Source: Symsagittifera roscoffensis
Lineage: Eukaryota > Xenacoelomorpha > Acoela > Convolutidae
Direction: 5' to 3'
DNA length: 60,000 bases
Assembly (NCBI RefSeq): GCF_963678635.1
Contig: NC_087068.1
Coordinates: forward strand, 4,921,079 to 4,981,078
Positions 1 to 8,455 of the stretch are shown here, piece after piece. How positions within the stretch are numbered: the stretch's first letter is position 1; every line of letters starts with the position of its first letter. A program made the position numbers and the translations under genes. Under the pieces are notes generated by a model that worked only from the letters and a program-made list of their open reading frames with translations, ran no database searches and was not told the DNA's origin.

Positions 1-369
1 AAGTTAGACGATTTTGCAAACCTGCAATTGTGAGAAACTAGACAAAAGTGAAAGAGATTAAAATTGTTCGCAGACAAATTCATGAGAAAAATAAAATTGT
101 TTGCAGGCAACAGCTAAATTTCGGCGGCCAAAAACATTACATATCAATCATGCATAATTTACTCAGCTCAAAACTCTCCTGTAATTTTCAGATTTGACAT
201 TTTATGTTCATTTAAACTAATTGTTTTGATAGGTATTGTCTTTTTATGCTCTTTTTGTATTTGTGAAACTTAACTCTTAAGGAAAATTTTGTTGGCTTTT
301 TCCTTTTCATAGCAGTGACGTCTAAAATGTCCAATCTGTAAAAAAATGTTTAATTTCGGTTTTATAACA

Positions 370-600
370 TCCGCCTAATTTGGTTATCGTCTAATTTCCT
401 AGGCCCCACTTTGTACTTCATATGACGTGTGGGGGGATGATTTTCACAAAAAATTTCAAAATTAGTTTTTTCTTTCATTTTTTTTTTAATATATTTAAAT
501 TTTTCATATTAATACTGCTCCATAGACCTTAATAGACAGTCGGAATATTCAGGGCTTCGCTCTGATAAGAACAGTCTTATTAACAATTAAGAACAATCAG
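370..600 (+). repeat. dispersed repeat with GGGC-TTC-GCCC tail, fragment
   Basis: The fragment contains the words CTTTGTACTT, ACGTGTGGGGG and TGCTCCATAGACCTTAA, then GGCAGTCGG-like and CAGGGCTTCGC-like text. The same words in the same order recur near 36190-36550 and 37015-37545 and inverted near 37905-38440. No coding capacity is seen. It is probably a non-autonomous mobile element, of unknown class. Confidence 0.6.
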
Positions 601-923
601 CTAACTTGAGTTAATTGATCAGATTGAAAAAATTTGCTCAAAATCGTTCATTCCAACATACGAAAAAGCAGCTTCTAAATTTTTGCAATTCTTTTGCTCA
701 AATAAGTACAATGTATAAAAAAGCCAGTAAATATGTTTTTAATTGACAGAAATCTTGAACCCCGTTTTTTTACGAAATGACTTTTCATCAGGTAACCTAG
801 AGGTAACCTTTATATTTATATGACGGAATTTTTCACGGAATATTTGTGCTCGTGGAATATTTTTTACGGAATATTTAAACGGAGTAAAACCTATAAGAAA
901 TAAATTTTCCGGGATTTAATGAG

Positions 924-1018
924 AAAAAAATTGATTTATATCAGGATATTTAATATTTAGCTCAAATTTTATTCAGTTGTTCATTCTATTGCAAAATTAA
1001 ATTAACGTTAGCTTATCG
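924..1018 (+). repeat. 93-bp repeat, copy 1 (copy 2 at 2289-2381)
   Basis: About 93 bases beginning AAATTGATTTATATCAGG and ending GTTAGCTTATCG are present essentially unchanged at 2289-2381. Copy 2 sits inside the longer copia-like repeat (2178-3020), so this is probably a fragment of the same family. Confidence 0.8.
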
Positions 1019-1043
1019 CTTTTTTTCCTTCGCTTTAAAAAAA

Positions 1044-1208
1044 GCGAAGAAAAAGATTATCTTCACATACTCACTGCACTTTAAAAGTTTACCGAAATTT
1101 ATTTTTTGAACTGTTTTTCGTCCCACCCCAATTGAAGCTATCATAATGCACCAAAATTATAAACAAAACCCTAACAAATTGTCTTGTTTTTTTTTCATGA
1201 AACTAGCA
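1044..1208 (+). repeat. direct repeat, copy 1 (copy 2 at 1573-1740)
   Basis: The stretch from GCGAAGAAAAAGATTATC to CATGAAACTAGCA is repeated about 530 bp downstream with scattered substitutions. Both copies contain AATTGAAGCTATCATAATGC and a T-rich tract before CATGAAACTAGCA. No gene is associated. Confidence 0.85.
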
Positions 1209-1572
1209 GCCGGTTGTTGTGCAAAGAGCACAGAATTTTCCGATCGTTTTTTTTTAATCTCAATTTTTGTGCGTGATCAAAAAATCTAAATGACTAAAGA
1301 CTAGATTGTAGGCGTTTTAAATGTTCATACCAAGATGATCAAAAATTGTGTTAAATAAGAAGGAAAATTGGTTGATTTTACTAATGAATGGGTAGTTTTT
1401 ACGTATTAAAAGTTTTTGTGAAACATTGAAAGTGGTGGCACTTTCTCAAAAAAAGTGTTTCATATATTTTATAATATGTGTGTTTTCTCACGCTTGATTT
1501 TTGCCTTTAAAAGAAATTCAAAGAATTTTGAGGATGAGTTTTGCGCAAGGAAATAGGTTTTTCACTCGAAAA

Positions 1573-1740
1573 ACGAAGAAAGAGATTATCTTTACATACT
1601 CGCTGTACTTTAAAAGCTTACCGAAATTTACTTTTTGAACTGTTATGCGTCCACCACCCCAATTGAAGCTATCATAATGCACCAAAGTTATGAACAAAAC
1701 CCTAACAAATTGTCTTGTTTTTTTTTTCATGAAACTAGCA
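1573..1740 (+). repeat. direct repeat, copy 2 (copy 1 at 1044-1208)
   Basis: Second copy of the repeat described at 1044-1208, with the same order of words and a slightly longer T tract. Minus-strand frames across it are artefacts of the repeat. Confidence 0.85.
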
Positions 1741-2088
1741 ACTTTCAACTAGATGTTATTTAGGATTCAATACATCTTCCGTTTTTCGATTTCTGACCAA
1801 GAGCGCTCTTAATGGAAACTCTTAGGTGTTTTCCAATTAGAAAATTGTATTTTTTTTTTGTTGTCGGCCTCAAAAATTGAAAATTTGTTAAAAAACTGCC
1901 CTTTTTCCTTTATTAGATCCCGGATTGGTCCTAGCTGTAAATCTTTTGGATCAGGCTTACATCCTACAGGATTAGACCAAGTTGAGATCAAGATCTTCCA
2001 CCCCAGCATTTAATTCGCATTAAATTGATATTTGCTAGACGCTACATGCAAAATGCTCAATTTTGAAAATTCCCAACTTAAAACCAAG

Positions 2089-2143
2089 TTAACATCCTCC
2101 TTTCCCAAGCAGCTTTAGGGGGGGGGGGGGGGGAGGATGTTAA
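2089..2143. repeat. 12-bp inverted repeat with a G16 run in its loop
   Basis: TTAACATCCTCC at 2089-2100 is exactly complementary to GGAGGATGTTAA at 2132-2143. The roughly 31-nt loop ends in about 16 consecutive G residues starting at 2118. In single-stranded form this would place a G-quadruplex-prone tract in the loop of a hairpin. Confidence 0.8.
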
Positions 2144-2177
2144 TTCGGTCTAATATATTTGCCATACGTATTCGTTT

Positions 2178-3020
2178 GAGTCATGGAAAATCACTCACCT
2201 ATAGATAAAGAGAGAAAGAAAAACAGAGTGAACTCCATGAACTAAATAAGTCAGATCCGGAAAGCTGATGAGTTAAAAAATGAAGTTGAAAAATTGATTT
2301 ATATCAGGATATTTAATATTTAGCTCAAATTTTATTCAGTTGTTCATTCTATTGCAAAATTAAATTAACGTTAGCTTATCGTTTATATCCGTTTGTTCTT
2401 GAATAATTGCCATGAGGTTATTATTTACCATTCTAAATAAACTGAAGGCCAAACTCTTAGCTGAAGTCGTATTCCTAAAACCAGCTTTTTGGTTAATGAG
2501 AGTTTAAGTCCAATATCTTATGAGCCAAAAGTATGGCGTAATTTAAAAGCATAGATAATGATCTGTTTTTAAGGCGTTCCGCGAATTTTACGGTTGCCAA
2601 GATGATACCAAGATGATCGAAATTTGTATAAAAAAAGGTCAAGAACTTTGTCGTGGTGGCTGAAGATGAAGAAAAATTGATTTTGTTCACTTTTGATTGG
2701 GTATAGATGTATCTACTGAAGAATCCCCCGTTTCAAGAAAGAGAGGGGGAGATTGTTACGTAGACTAAGCTATAAGAAACATAACCAATCAAAATGAAGC
2801 AAAATTAGAATTAAAAAAAAAATCTCTAAGGATGATTTAATGTTTTACTTAGAGGGGTGAAAATTGGAAATTTTTAGTAAATAGCATGAAGCGAGAGATT
2901 GTTAAATAGATCCGATTAACTATTTTCGCAAATAACTGGAAAACAACTGGAAACCATCTGGCAAAAAAAAACCACATGCTCAACTCTTGGTGTACTCAAA
3001 TTTTATCTCCTCATCAAAAA
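2178..3020 (+). mobile_element. decayed copia-like 3' end, copy 1
   Basis: A purine tract (TTTCAAGAAAGAGAGGGGG) runs directly into ATTGTTACGTAG near 2753. This resembles the polypurine tract plus TG start of a 3' LTR in Ty1/copia elements. The whole region is paralogous to 52586-53290, which has the same tract followed by TTGTTAGGTAA. No intact pol domain was recognised, and the family assignment rests only on the tract/LTR-start pattern. Confidence 0.4.
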
Positions 3021-4299
3021 AATGGATCTGATCTTGTAAACAATTTTTCCGATTTGGTAATTTGTAACTGATTTTTCCCTATTCAGAAAAGCACTGACCA
3101 GTAGAGAAAATTTGTACCCTGTAAGGGGAATTTACCCTATGATTCTACAATTGTTGCATCATTCGTTTCAAAAAACACATGAATTGAAACCTCGGTTAAG
3201 TTAGCGTATTTGTTTCATAGACAAAACATCAAAAGAAACAAATCAAGGATAGTCAACATTTGTCAAGCAACACAGAATAATGCAAACATATTCATGAAAC
3301 AACTACAGAAATTTTTTTGCTAATGTCGTTTTTAGAGCAGGGTGTGATTAGAGAATTCTAAAAATACGAGAAAATTAATAGAACTAGTTTTCTTCTTTTG
3401 TAAAATTAACAATTTAAAGCCAAAATGAAAACTAATTTTTTTCTGATGCGAACTTTACCCAATCGTTATACTCGCTCAAAACTTAACTTAAAAAATCAAA
3501 ACTTTAAGCCAGTTTTTCTCATCAATGAGACAAAAAATTTTGATGGCGTCTGTGAATCACAACTAAATTGACTTTAATTTCTTAAATATAAATCACTCGA
3601 CCAATTTTTGTTAATCTGATTTTGCGTTGGAAACAAAATAGCAAGAAAAAAATTTAGCCACCGAATACAAAGTTCCTCCCTATTATCAATGGTCGAAACA
3701 ACGACGCGTATGGTGATAGTAGCAAAGAGAGAGGCAAAGCGAAGAATTGCATGCTAGCGAATAGAAAAAAGACGGAAAATAAAAAAAAAACTATTTTGTA
3801 ATAAAATGAAAAAAATAATTCAAGATACACAGTAAACAGCATCACGTACGTCTTTAATGAGCAACCACTAAGCCAAAAATGCATTCACTGAGCTTAAAGC
3901 AATCGCCCTAAGCTGCCGATAACAAAAAAATGCGAGTAAAAATTCTCACCTAAAAACATTTAAGCGATTCAGTTTTAAAACGTTGATTTTTTACAGACCA
4001 ATTACCTGACTTTTTTAGTGACAAAAATCAAAGTAACTAAGCCGACAGAACCCTAAAGTAACTAAGCCAAAAACTTTTAAGCGAAACAAAAAAATCAAAA
4101 ATTTATAAATACAATGTCAGGGCGAATAATTTTATTAGTTTTATGAATACACTAGAAACAATTGCATCTGCGGCAAAATTGCTCACCGCACAAGAAAAAT
4201 TTTAATTATGGAAACCAAGCCGACAAAATTTCAGCAGGCAAACAAAAGTCCGACAATTCTTTTTTTCCTGAAAATTTCTTCTCTTAATTTCATATTTTC

Positions 4300-4303
4300 T
4301 TAT
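4300..4303. repeat. target-site duplication TTAT, left copy
   Basis: TTAT directly precedes the first TG of the left LTR and recurs at 23187-23190 directly after the last CA of the right LTR. A 4-bp duplication is the size expected of a Ty3/gypsy-type integrase. Confidence 0.85.
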
Positions 4304-4331
4304 TGGAACCTGATCTAGACTACATTTTATG

Positions 4332-4372
4332 ATTGGATAATTTAGATATTTTACCAATGTAAAGTATTTAAT
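4332..4372 (+). promoter_or_regulatory. putative LTR promoter (CCAAT boxes, TATA-like)
   Basis: ATTGG at 4332-4336, CCAAT at 4354-4358 and again at 4378-4382, with TATTTAAT at 4365-4372, resemble a pol II U3 promoter. Transcription would then begin near 4395, upstream of AATAAA, which is the order a functional LTR needs. A second TATA-like TATAAG at 4576-4581 lies downstream of AATAAA and is less likely to be the promoter. Inference from motifs only. Confidence 0.4.
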
Positions 4373-4418
4373 ATTAACCAATCATGATCCATCTAACTAA
4401 CAACCCACTTATTTGTAA

Positions 4419-4446
4419 GTGCTGAAGTTACTTGTAATTTCAGCAC
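4419..4446 (+). promoter_or_regulatory. 13-bp hairpin near the inferred RNA 5' end
   Basis: GTGCTGAAGTTAC and GTAATTTCAGCAC are complementary over 13 positions, one of them a G-U wobble, with a 2-base turn. It would lie in the R region of the transcript. The sequence TTTGTAAGTGC overlaps its 5' edge and fits a 5' splice site, so pairing could mask a donor. Present in both LTRs. Confidence 0.5.
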
Positions 4447-4507
4447 CAGAGAGATTTGAATTTAACTTAGAAATTAGTTGGACTCTCCCGAGCACTTCAG
4501 CAGCCGC

Positions 4508-4513
4508 AATAAA
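4508..4513 (+). terminator. AATAAA poly(A) signal in the LTR
   Basis: Exact AATAAA lying 136 bp after the TATTTAAT box. The matching copy in the right LTR is at 22980-22985 and would direct 3' end formation of the element's RNA. Confidence 0.55.
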
Positions 4514-4716
4514 CCAGTATACCCTAGATCTATTGAGCCTAGCAGAGACTAGTTAAACAACCTGAGACTAGATAGTATAAGAGTAAGATTAGGATCGGTA
4601 TTAGACTAAGAAGTTGCACGAATCTATCCGGCCGAAAATAAGATAGCGTGACGAGCAGACGGTGTACCCTATCCGAAATTACTCTATGAGTTAACCAACA
4701 TCGGTCCTAACTCATC

Positions 4717-4734
4717 TGGTGCGACCATAAGTCT
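4717..4734 (+). promoter_or_regulatory. primer-binding site
   Basis: TGGTGCGACCATAAGTCT starts two bases after the LTR. Its complement ends in CCA, and the next bases (CGAAC) are complementary to a T-loop TTCG, as expected for the 3' end of a tRNA. The isoacceptor was not identified; spacing to the T-loop appears one base short of a standard tRNA. Confidence 0.7.
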
Positions 4735-4801
4735 CGAACAAGACCTTAATAGCTTAGAATTAACCAAAATAGATTAGAAATTAGACAAAAACATTTACAA
4801 A

Positions 4802-5035
4802 ATGTTATACGACAATAATTTAATCGAAATGTCTCTACGACTCAATAGATCAGAGCCAATATTCCGAACCATAACAGAACTACCCGGAATTGGAAGAAGA
4901 CCTCGAACCAGAGACGACATACGACAAAGTAGAAACTTGCCATATAGCTATATGATAGTTAGGCAAAAACCAGAACAAACTTTTATATTTAGAATACTAC
5001 TGGCAATGAATTTAGATTTTCATTTGCAAACATAA
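4802..5035 (+). CDS. short leader ORF, 77 aa, unassigned
   Basis: Opens at an AAAATG start within the leader and ends at TAA. The translation is Arg/Leu-rich with no recognised domain. It is the first sizeable ORF on the genomic RNA, so it may act as an upstream ORF that limits translation of what follows. Equally it may be a chance frame. Confidence 0.3.
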   Translation: MLYDNNLIEMSLRLNRSEPIFRTITELPGIGRRPRTRDDIRQSRNLPYSYMIVRQKPEQTFIFRILLAMNLDFHLQT

Positions 5036-5366
5036 AACCTTGAAGTTAATCTTCAAAATCATTTCAGGCGCTAAACAAAATTATTAATATACAATAACGA
5101 TTGATAAAAAGATCTAAGATCGTTTTTCTAAAACTCTGCAGTAATATACAAAACATGTTTGAAAAATATTTATTGAAAAATAAAAAATAAAAATTAGTAG
5201 CATGACAATAAATGGTTAGTAATCATAAATCATCCTGTTGTTCCAGCTCCATCATCTAAAACATAACAGCAATCATAAACCCACTAATATCATCAAAACA
5301 CTAAATCTTTCCTTTACACACATTTAAAATTTTATTAAAACTTAAATTCACTTAATTTTAAAACCA

Positions 5367-5451
5367 GATCATCAAGGCTTATCCTTGGATCTTAAATCAT
5401 TTTCTACTTAATTAAATTTAAAACTTGATCATCAAGGCCTATCCTTGGATC
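5367..5451 (+). repeat. twin hairpins GATC..CAAGG / CCTTG..GATC
   Basis: Two 25-nt stem-loops lie exactly 60 nt apart (5367-5391 and 5427-5451). They differ at one loop base. In each, GATC pairs with GATC and CAAGG pairs with CCTTG. Flanking bases (CTTAATTTTAAAA / AATTTAAAACTT) are also partly repeated, indicating a roughly 60-bp duplication. Leader position suggests a packaging or dimerisation role; this is inference. Confidence 0.7.
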
Positions 5452-5489
5452 AAAAAGAACAACTTTGTTCTCCCCCACCCACTTAAACG

Positions 5490-5883
5490 AGTGTCTAACG
5501 ACCTCAAACGTCGATTCACTATCCAACCCTTTCTAAAAACCCAGGACTAATAGAAATTTTTGAACAAAACTAATCATTCAAATTAGGATAAACAGTGAAG
5601 AACTTCGGTTATTCATCCTTCACTTGACCCCCCCCTCTTACCAGACCCAGGATAAATCTTAGACTTAGTAAGTTTAAAATAGTATCTAACGAACTACTCG
5701 CGTTCTAATTATACCTGAACCTTGTGGATCGATTTACTATTCTCCAACCCTTGAACACAATCACTACCCCTAAGTAAGATTAAGTAAGTTAACAGCTTAA
5801 CTTATACTAGCCACGAGAAAGTAAAAAATCATTCTTCGGAATCGATATACTTTTCTCTCCAACCCTGAACAAATAGACCCAGG
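5490..5883 (+). promoter_or_regulatory. three related structured modules in the leader
   Basis: Each module ends with TCGAT-like text, a closing stem strand, then CCAACCCT at 5523, 5744 and 5859. The closing strands differ but remain complementary: AGTG/CACT (5490, 5517), ATAGTA/TACTAT (5679, 5735) and GAGAAAGTA/TACTTTTCTC (5815, 5848). ACCCAGG occurs three times in the interval (5539, 5645, 5877). A separate hairpin at 5594-5624 (AGTGAAG/CTTCACT) has a C(TTCG)G tetraloop, as does the tip of module 3 at 5834-5839. Compensatory change among paralogous modules argues for a selected RNA fold. Confidence 0.6.
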
Positions 5884-5970
5884 TTAAGCTAACCAAAAAA
5901 TCGTAAGAACTAACAGTTTAAGAAAATAGAAACCATTTAACAACCTTTTGCATCCGTCATCCTAAACCTT

Positions 5971-6438
5971 ATGTCATTTAAAAACCTAGGAAATAAACAA
6001 ACAATCGTTTTACACAATTGTGAAATAGATAACAAAAAATACGACCTTGTAATCACACCTCATACACAAACAGTTGGATACATTCGAACAAAACGACAAA
6101 CACTAAAAAGAAAAATAATAACGAAACAAAGACAAATAACACGAAAAAGATTTTCAAAAAATCGAAACGCATTTTCAGAATCAGAAACCAACAGTTTAGA
6201 CGAACTTTATAAACTAAAAGAATCAATAGATAAAAATTGCCCAATTCACGATCAATTATATTTCTCTGACTCAGAAACAACTTCAAATTCATCAAAAAGA
6301 GGAAAAAGAAGAATAAAAAAGCAGTATAAACACAAACCAGCACATTTATACAATTGGAATCAACCAATTCGACACATTAATAATTACATATTAACAGTCA
6401 TCGAACGAAAAAATGAGCTCAACGCACACCCCAGGTGA
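5971..6438 (+). CDS. basic 155-aa ORF upstream of Gag
   Basis: Strongly basic protein with a Lys/Arg-dense stretch around residues 40-60 (for example KRKIITKQRQITRKRF), a Ser/Glu/Asp-rich middle, and a second basic run near residues 110-120 (SKRGKRRIKKQYKHK). There is no signal peptide or membrane segment. It overlaps the Gag start by 26 nt in a different frame. The charge suggests RNA binding or nuclear localisation. No family is recognised; it is a separate ORF rather than an obvious Gag N terminus. Confidence 0.6.
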   Translation: MSFKNLGNKQTIVLHNCEIDNKKYDLVITPHTQTVGYIRTKRQTLKRKIITKQRQITRKRFSKNRNAFSESETNSLDELYKLKESIDKNCPIHDQLYFSDSETTSNSSKRGKRRIKKQYKHKPAHLYNWNQPIRHINNYILTVIERKNELNAHPR

Positions 6439-8413
6439 AGAAAGTCCAGATGATGATGAAATCTTTCCTTTTATAATAGATGCAACCACTGATAGAGGAC
6501 AGCATATATTTTGCAAAAATTTACTATTAAATTTATTTGAACCCGGAATCAGTCCATGTAAAACAGAGTTCCCAGATGTAAAAATCAAAAGACAAATCAT
6601 AGACCACTACTTAAAAGATATATGCAACATAACACAACAGTATGGAATCTACTCCATAGAATTCACCTCACCAAACCATAATAATAGAAAATATACAATT
6701 CAAACAGACGATCTTGATTTAGAATTTTCAAAAGTTTTTTCAGAATATATAAAAAGCATCCAATATCATAACTCACAAAGAGCAAACTCCATATTCACCA
6801 ATGAAGTTTTCGCAATAATATATAGTTATATTTCGATATTAGAAAACGAAATCCCAATAACAAATGTCTCACCGACAGAAACATCTAAACATTTGAAAGT
6901 ACGACATGAAATCACACTACTCTCTAGTTATTTAAACATCATTAAAGAAAATTTCACGAAAGACGACGTTTCACAACATACAAAACACGATCTACAAAAA
7001 ATTTTGGCATGGTTCATAATAGATTATTTCACACACAATATTGATTTAATTGCACAAGCAAGAAAAAATTTTAGACCCCAAAACTCGAACGATGATACCG
7101 CTATCACAGAACAATCAGATTATGTTTGGGACCCCGAATGGTCTCATCCCGCATTTATAAGCTTCCCACAATCAATCTCAAGTCAAGCAATAAGTACGAT
7201 ATCTTACATAAGAGATTATGTAAAAGTAATACCATTAACCATTGATGCAACACCATTAAACTATAATACATTTTTGCCCGATACACAAAATAATAGTTTA
7301 AACTCTACAGTTATACACAATGAAAACCTCAATGGAACTAGGAATCTTACTCAACAAGATATCCAGACACCATCACACTTCATAAATGAAGAAATTGTAC
7401 ACACAACAACTACACAACAAAGTATTTCACCAATACGCCCAAATTTAACAACACCAAGAAATACAAATCCTTCACAAACACAGGTAACCTTACAATCAAC
7501 CGTTAAACCTTCGGTTGCTCCTAAATATTCACATATGGATTACCAAACATACAGACCCATGATAATACCATCAAAAACACGCAAAACATTCACTAGAAAC
7601 AACTTTGCAGACCATAATTATAATTATACACATCCATCAAAAACATATAATCAACCACAAAGAAATTTTAACCAATATACAAGATCTCGAAATTGGGATA
7701 ACCCAATGACCCAAACTAATTCAATAAATTTCCAAACAAATCCTCCACAGGATCACAGTGAAAATTACCCATTTTTTCAACAAAATAAAAATAAAAAACA
7801 GACATCTTATCAAATGGATTATTTATCCTCAGATGATGATTTCTTACAACCAGATATATTTGCACCAAATACTCAAGAATATCGTAGACAAGGAATACAG
7901 AGAACACGTACAAATCATAGAAATTTTTCTCCACAACCAATAGATGCACAACATCAACAACCAATTCAACAACAAAATCTAATTAATACACAATCTTTTC
8001 AACCAATTCAACAACAAAATCCAATGACTGCACACTCGTATCAAGCATCACAAATGCAAAATGAAATACCACTCCCATATTATCTCCAACAACATGAAAT
8101 AACAAGAAACCAACTTTCAAATTTTTCTCAAATGCCAAATGCAGCAGAATCATTACAAATGACAATGAATCCATACCTTATGGGTGGATCATCAATAACA
8201 TCAAACAAACCTTTAATGGTTTTCACAGGAACAGACCCTGAATATTCTGTAGAAGATTATTTAAATGCAGTAACAGCAAACCTGATTTTAAATATTGGAC
8301 CTGAACCAACTAATACGCCACTACATCAAAATTGGATACATCGACGCACAGCGTTAATACAAACAACCTTAGATGGCGCAGCCCAAAAATGGTTTTCAGT
8401 ACTACCTCTATAA
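6413..8413 (+). CDS. gag: Gag, N-terminal part, ending at an in-frame TAA
   Basis: A 666-codon frame starting at an ATG with A at -3. Residues 1-300 are globular with acidic stretches. Residues about 300-590 are rich in Gln, Asn, Thr and Pro (repeated PIQQQN). From about residue 600 the beginning of a Retrotrans_gag capsid domain appears (VFTGTDPEYSVEDYLNAV, then AAQKWFSVLPL). TAA at 8411-8413 cuts this domain; the same frame stays open on the far side and completes it, so the stop looks like a nonsense change or a readthrough point. Structural protein of the particle. Confidence 0.85.
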   Translation: MSSTHTPGEESPDDDEIFPFIIDATTDRGQHIFCKNLLLNLFEPGISPCKTEFPDVKIKRQIIDHYLKDICNITQQYGIYSIEFTSPNHNNRKYTIQTDDLDLEFSKVFSEYIKSIQYHNSQRANSIFTNEVFAIIYSYISILENEIPITNVSPTETSKHLKVRHEITLLSSYLNIIKENFTKDDVSQHTKHDLQKILAWFIIDYFTHNIDLIAQARKNFRPQNSNDDTAITEQSDYVWDPEWSHPAFISFPQSISSQAISTISYIRDYVKVIPLTIDATPLNYNTFLPDTQNNSLNSTVIHNENLNGTRNLTQQDIQTPSHFINEEIVHTTTTQQSISPIRPNLTTPRNTNPSQTQVTLQSTVKPSVAPKYSHMDYQTYRPMIIPSKTRKTFTRNNFADHNYNYTHPSKTYNQPQRNFNQYTRSRNWDNPMTQTNSINFQTNPPQDHSENYPFFQQNKNKKQTSYQMDYLSSDDDFLQPDIFAPNTQEYRRQGIQRTRTNHRNFSPQPIDAQHQQPIQQQNLINTQSFQPIQQQNPMTAHSYQASQMQNEIPLPYYLQQHEITRNQLSNFSQMPNAAESLQMTMNPYLMGGSSITSNKPLMVFTGTDPEYSVEDYLNAVTANLILNIGPEPTNTPLHQNWIHRRTALIQTTLDGAAQKWFSVLPL

Positions 8414-8455
8414 ATAAAATCAAACTGGAAAAGGTTTACACAGGAATTTTCAAAA

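Larger units (their letters stand above)
1..4299. other. AT-rich repeat-bearing DNA, no gene seen
   Basis: No reading frame in this stretch looks like a protein and no splice-flanked coding block was recognised. It holds fragments of dispersed repeats listed separately: a hairpin-tailed repeat near 370-600, a 93-bp repeat at 924 and 2289, a direct repeat at 1044 and 1573, a G-run in a hairpin loop near 2118, and a copia-like 3' end near 2178-3020. It forms the left flank of the large LTR element. Confidence 0.7.
4304..4714 (+). repeat. 5' LTR, 411 bp
   Basis: Begins TGGAACCTGATC and ends CCTAACTCA. It is repeated at 22776-23186 with no difference that I could find on side-by-side reading. 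Inferred functional layout: U3 from 4304 with three CCAAT/ATTGG boxes and a TATTTAAT box, R from about 4395, an AATAAA at 4508-4513, and U5 to 4714. Confidence 0.97.

Noticed and set aside
1518-2690. Minus-strand frames of 65-76 codons in the left flank
   Set aside because: They fall in dispersed repeats, have no domain, and resemble frames expected by chance in AT-rich DNA.
4576-4581. TATAAG as the LTR promoter TATA box
   Set aside because: It lies downstream of the AATAAA at 4508; using it would place the poly(A) signal before the transcription start, which an LTR cannot tolerate.
6408-6414. A AAA AAT slippery heptamer at the ORF1/Gag overlap
   Set aside because: A -1 shift here leads straight into TGA at 6414; Gag lies in the +1 frame, so this site cannot join the two.
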